Source: Pseudomonadota bacterium
GTDB lineage: Bacteria; Pseudomonadota; Alphaproteobacteria; Rhizobiales; Xanthobacteraceae
Length of the DNA stretch: 6,229 bases
Direction: 5' to 3'
NCBI GenBank assembly: GCA_023431725.1
Contig: JAEYVN010000143.1
Coordinates: forward strand, 1-6,229
Position numbers and translations under genes: made by a program. The notes under the pieces were generated by a model that saw nothing but the letters and a program-made list of their open reading frames with translations, had not been told where the DNA came from and did no database searches. Shown here in pieces: positions 5,138-6,229 of the stretch. Each line of letters begins with the position of its first letter. Positions within the stretch are counted from its first letter, which is position 1.

Positions 5138-6229
5138 CCGTCCCGGGCGATACCGATGCAACCAAGCGCGACGAACGCCGCGCCATGTCGGTTGCATCCG
5201 GTGCGCATGCCCTGCACGACGGTTATACGGATCTGATCTATGTGATGCTGCCGATCTGGCAGGCTGAATTTGCGCTTTCCTTCGCTGCTATCGGTCTGCT
5301 GCGTGGCCTGTTCGCCGGCACCATGGCAGCCTTGCAGATTCCCGCCGGTCATCTGTCGGAACGCTATGGCGCTGCGCTCATTCTTGCAGGCGGAACTGCG
5401 GTCGCGGGCTTAGGCTATTGCCTTGCCGGCCTGAGTGGCGGTTTCGGCATGCTGCTGGTCGCGCTCTTTATCGGCGGTCTCGGCGCCAGCGCACAGCATC
5501 CGATCGCATCCGCACTGGTGGCGCGCGCCTTTTCCGGTGCGCGTTCGCTGAAAGCGCTGGGCGGTTACAATTTCGCCGGTGACATCGGCAAGATGACGGT
5601 GCCGGCTTTGGCATCCCTGATGCTGGTTGTGATGCCCTGGCAACCAACCTTGATCATTCTTGGAGCGGCCGGGTTCATTGCTGCGCTGCTGATCCTGCTG
5701 CTCACGCCGCGGTTCGGGCCGATTGCCGTCGGGTCGACCGGCAAAGTCACAGCAGCAAAGCCCGCTCGCATTCTTCGCTACGCCTTTCCAACGCTGACAT
5801 CGATCGGCGTGATCGACAGCGCCACCCGCATGGGTTTTCTCACCTTCCTGCCCTTCATCCTGACGGCCAAAGGCGCCAGCCTGCCGACCATCGGCATGGC
5901 TCTGACGCTCGTCTTTGCAGGCGGCGCCGTCGGCAAGCTGGTCTGCGCCTACATCGGTGCACGGATCGGCGTCATCGGCACCGTGTTCCTCACCGAGATT
6001 GTCACACTGGCATTGATCCTGTTGATCCTGCCGGTGCCGCTGGAAGCAGCCCTGGTGATCCTGCCGTTCCTCGGCATCGCGCTGAACGGGACCTCCTCCG
6101 TGCTGTATGGGTCCGTCCCGGAGTTGGTCGAGCCGGAGAAGCGCACGCGCGCGTTCGGCATTTTCTACACCGGCACAATCGGCGCCGGTGCGATTGCACC
6201 TATTCTGTATGGATTTATCAGCGACGCCA
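5134..6229 (+). CDS. Major facilitator superfamily transporter (partial, C-terminus beyond window edge)
   Basis: Inner-membrane secondary transporter, 365 residues visible without a stop. After a hydrophilic N-terminus (about 17 residues), HALHDGYTDLIYVMLP opens the first membrane helix, and repeated hydrophobic segments follow to the window edge. The loop 2-3 motif A variant GHLSERYG is at residues 72-79. A charged central loop at about 192-214 (PRFGPIAVG to KPARILRY) separates the two halves, and PEKRTRAFG (334-342) sits in a second-half cytoplasmic loop. The HxxHD-like first helix and GLGASAQHPIAS (115-126) resemble the fosmidomycin-resistance (Fsr) type of MFS; that subfamily call is tentative. 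The ATG at 5134 overlaps the MaoC stop as ATGA, so it is probably cotranscribed with the two MaoC genes. Substrate unknown; it may move a substrate or product of that pathway. Confidence 0.9.
   Translation, partial: MTVPGDTDATKRDERRAMSVASGAHALHDGYTDLIYVMLPIWQAEFALSFAAIGLLRGLFAGTMAALQIPAGHLSERYGAALILAGGTAVAGLGYCLAGLSGGFGMLLVALFIGGLGASAQHPIASALVARAFSGARSLKALGGYNFAGDIGKMTVPALASLMLVVMPWQPTLIILGAAGFIAALLILLLTPRFGPIAVGSTGKVTAAKPARILRYAFPTLTSIGVIDSATRMGFLTFLPFILTAKGASLPTIGMALTLVFAGGAVGKLVCAYIGARIGVIGTVFLTEIVTLALILLILPVPLEAALVILPFLGIALNGTSSVLYGSVPELVEPEKRTRAFGIFYTGTIGAGAIAPILYGFISDA

Overview
The window reads as core chromosome of an alphaproteobacterium, most likely a Bradyrhizobium/Afipia/Rhodopseudomonas-type member of the Hyphomicrobiales. 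This rests on the GC-rich coding style, the protein sequences (alphaproteobacterial L25 with an Ala/Pro/Lys tail, alphaproteobacterial UbiK-type protein), and the run rplY-pth-ychF followed by a small DUF4282 membrane protein and a tandem MaoC pair. The genus is inferred; no ribosomal RNA or other decisive marker is present.

Layout. 1-607 (minus) is the N-terminal two thirds of lgt, cut by the window edge. 608-833 is a divergent intergenic region. 834-1142 (plus) is ubiK, a ubiquinone-biosynthesis accessory factor. A good sigma70-type promoter at 1177-1205, with a perfect GC palindrome in its spacer, precedes rplY (ribosomal protein L25, 1284-1940). A short terminator-like hairpin lies in the 42-base gap before pth (peptidyl-tRNA hydrolase, 1983-2591), and ychF follows (2607-3704). 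A convergent DUF4282 membrane protein (4044-3751, minus) ends 46 bases from ychF, inside an inverted repeat. From 4188 a compact three-gene unit runs off the right edge: two paralogous MaoC-fold acyl dehydratase-like proteins and a major facilitator transporter, joined by two ATGA stop/start overlaps.

How the genes relate. rplY, pth and ychF are translation-linked: a 5S rRNA-binding ribosomal protein, the enzyme that recycles peptidyl-tRNA, and a ribosome-associated HAS-type ATPase/GTPase. lgt (lipoprotein maturation) and ubiK (quinone synthesis) are membrane-related housekeeping genes on divergent transcripts. The MaoC-MaoC-MFS unit looks like an accessory metabolic operon; its substrate cannot be read from sequence.

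I see no mobile element, CRISPR array, tRNA, rRNA or defence system. No intergenic gap exceeds about 230 bases. The window is mostly ordinary. The items most worth a second look are the promoter-spacer palindrome before rplY, the hairpin directly before a pth start that has no Shine-Dalgarno sequence, and the coupled paralogous MaoC pair with its transporter.
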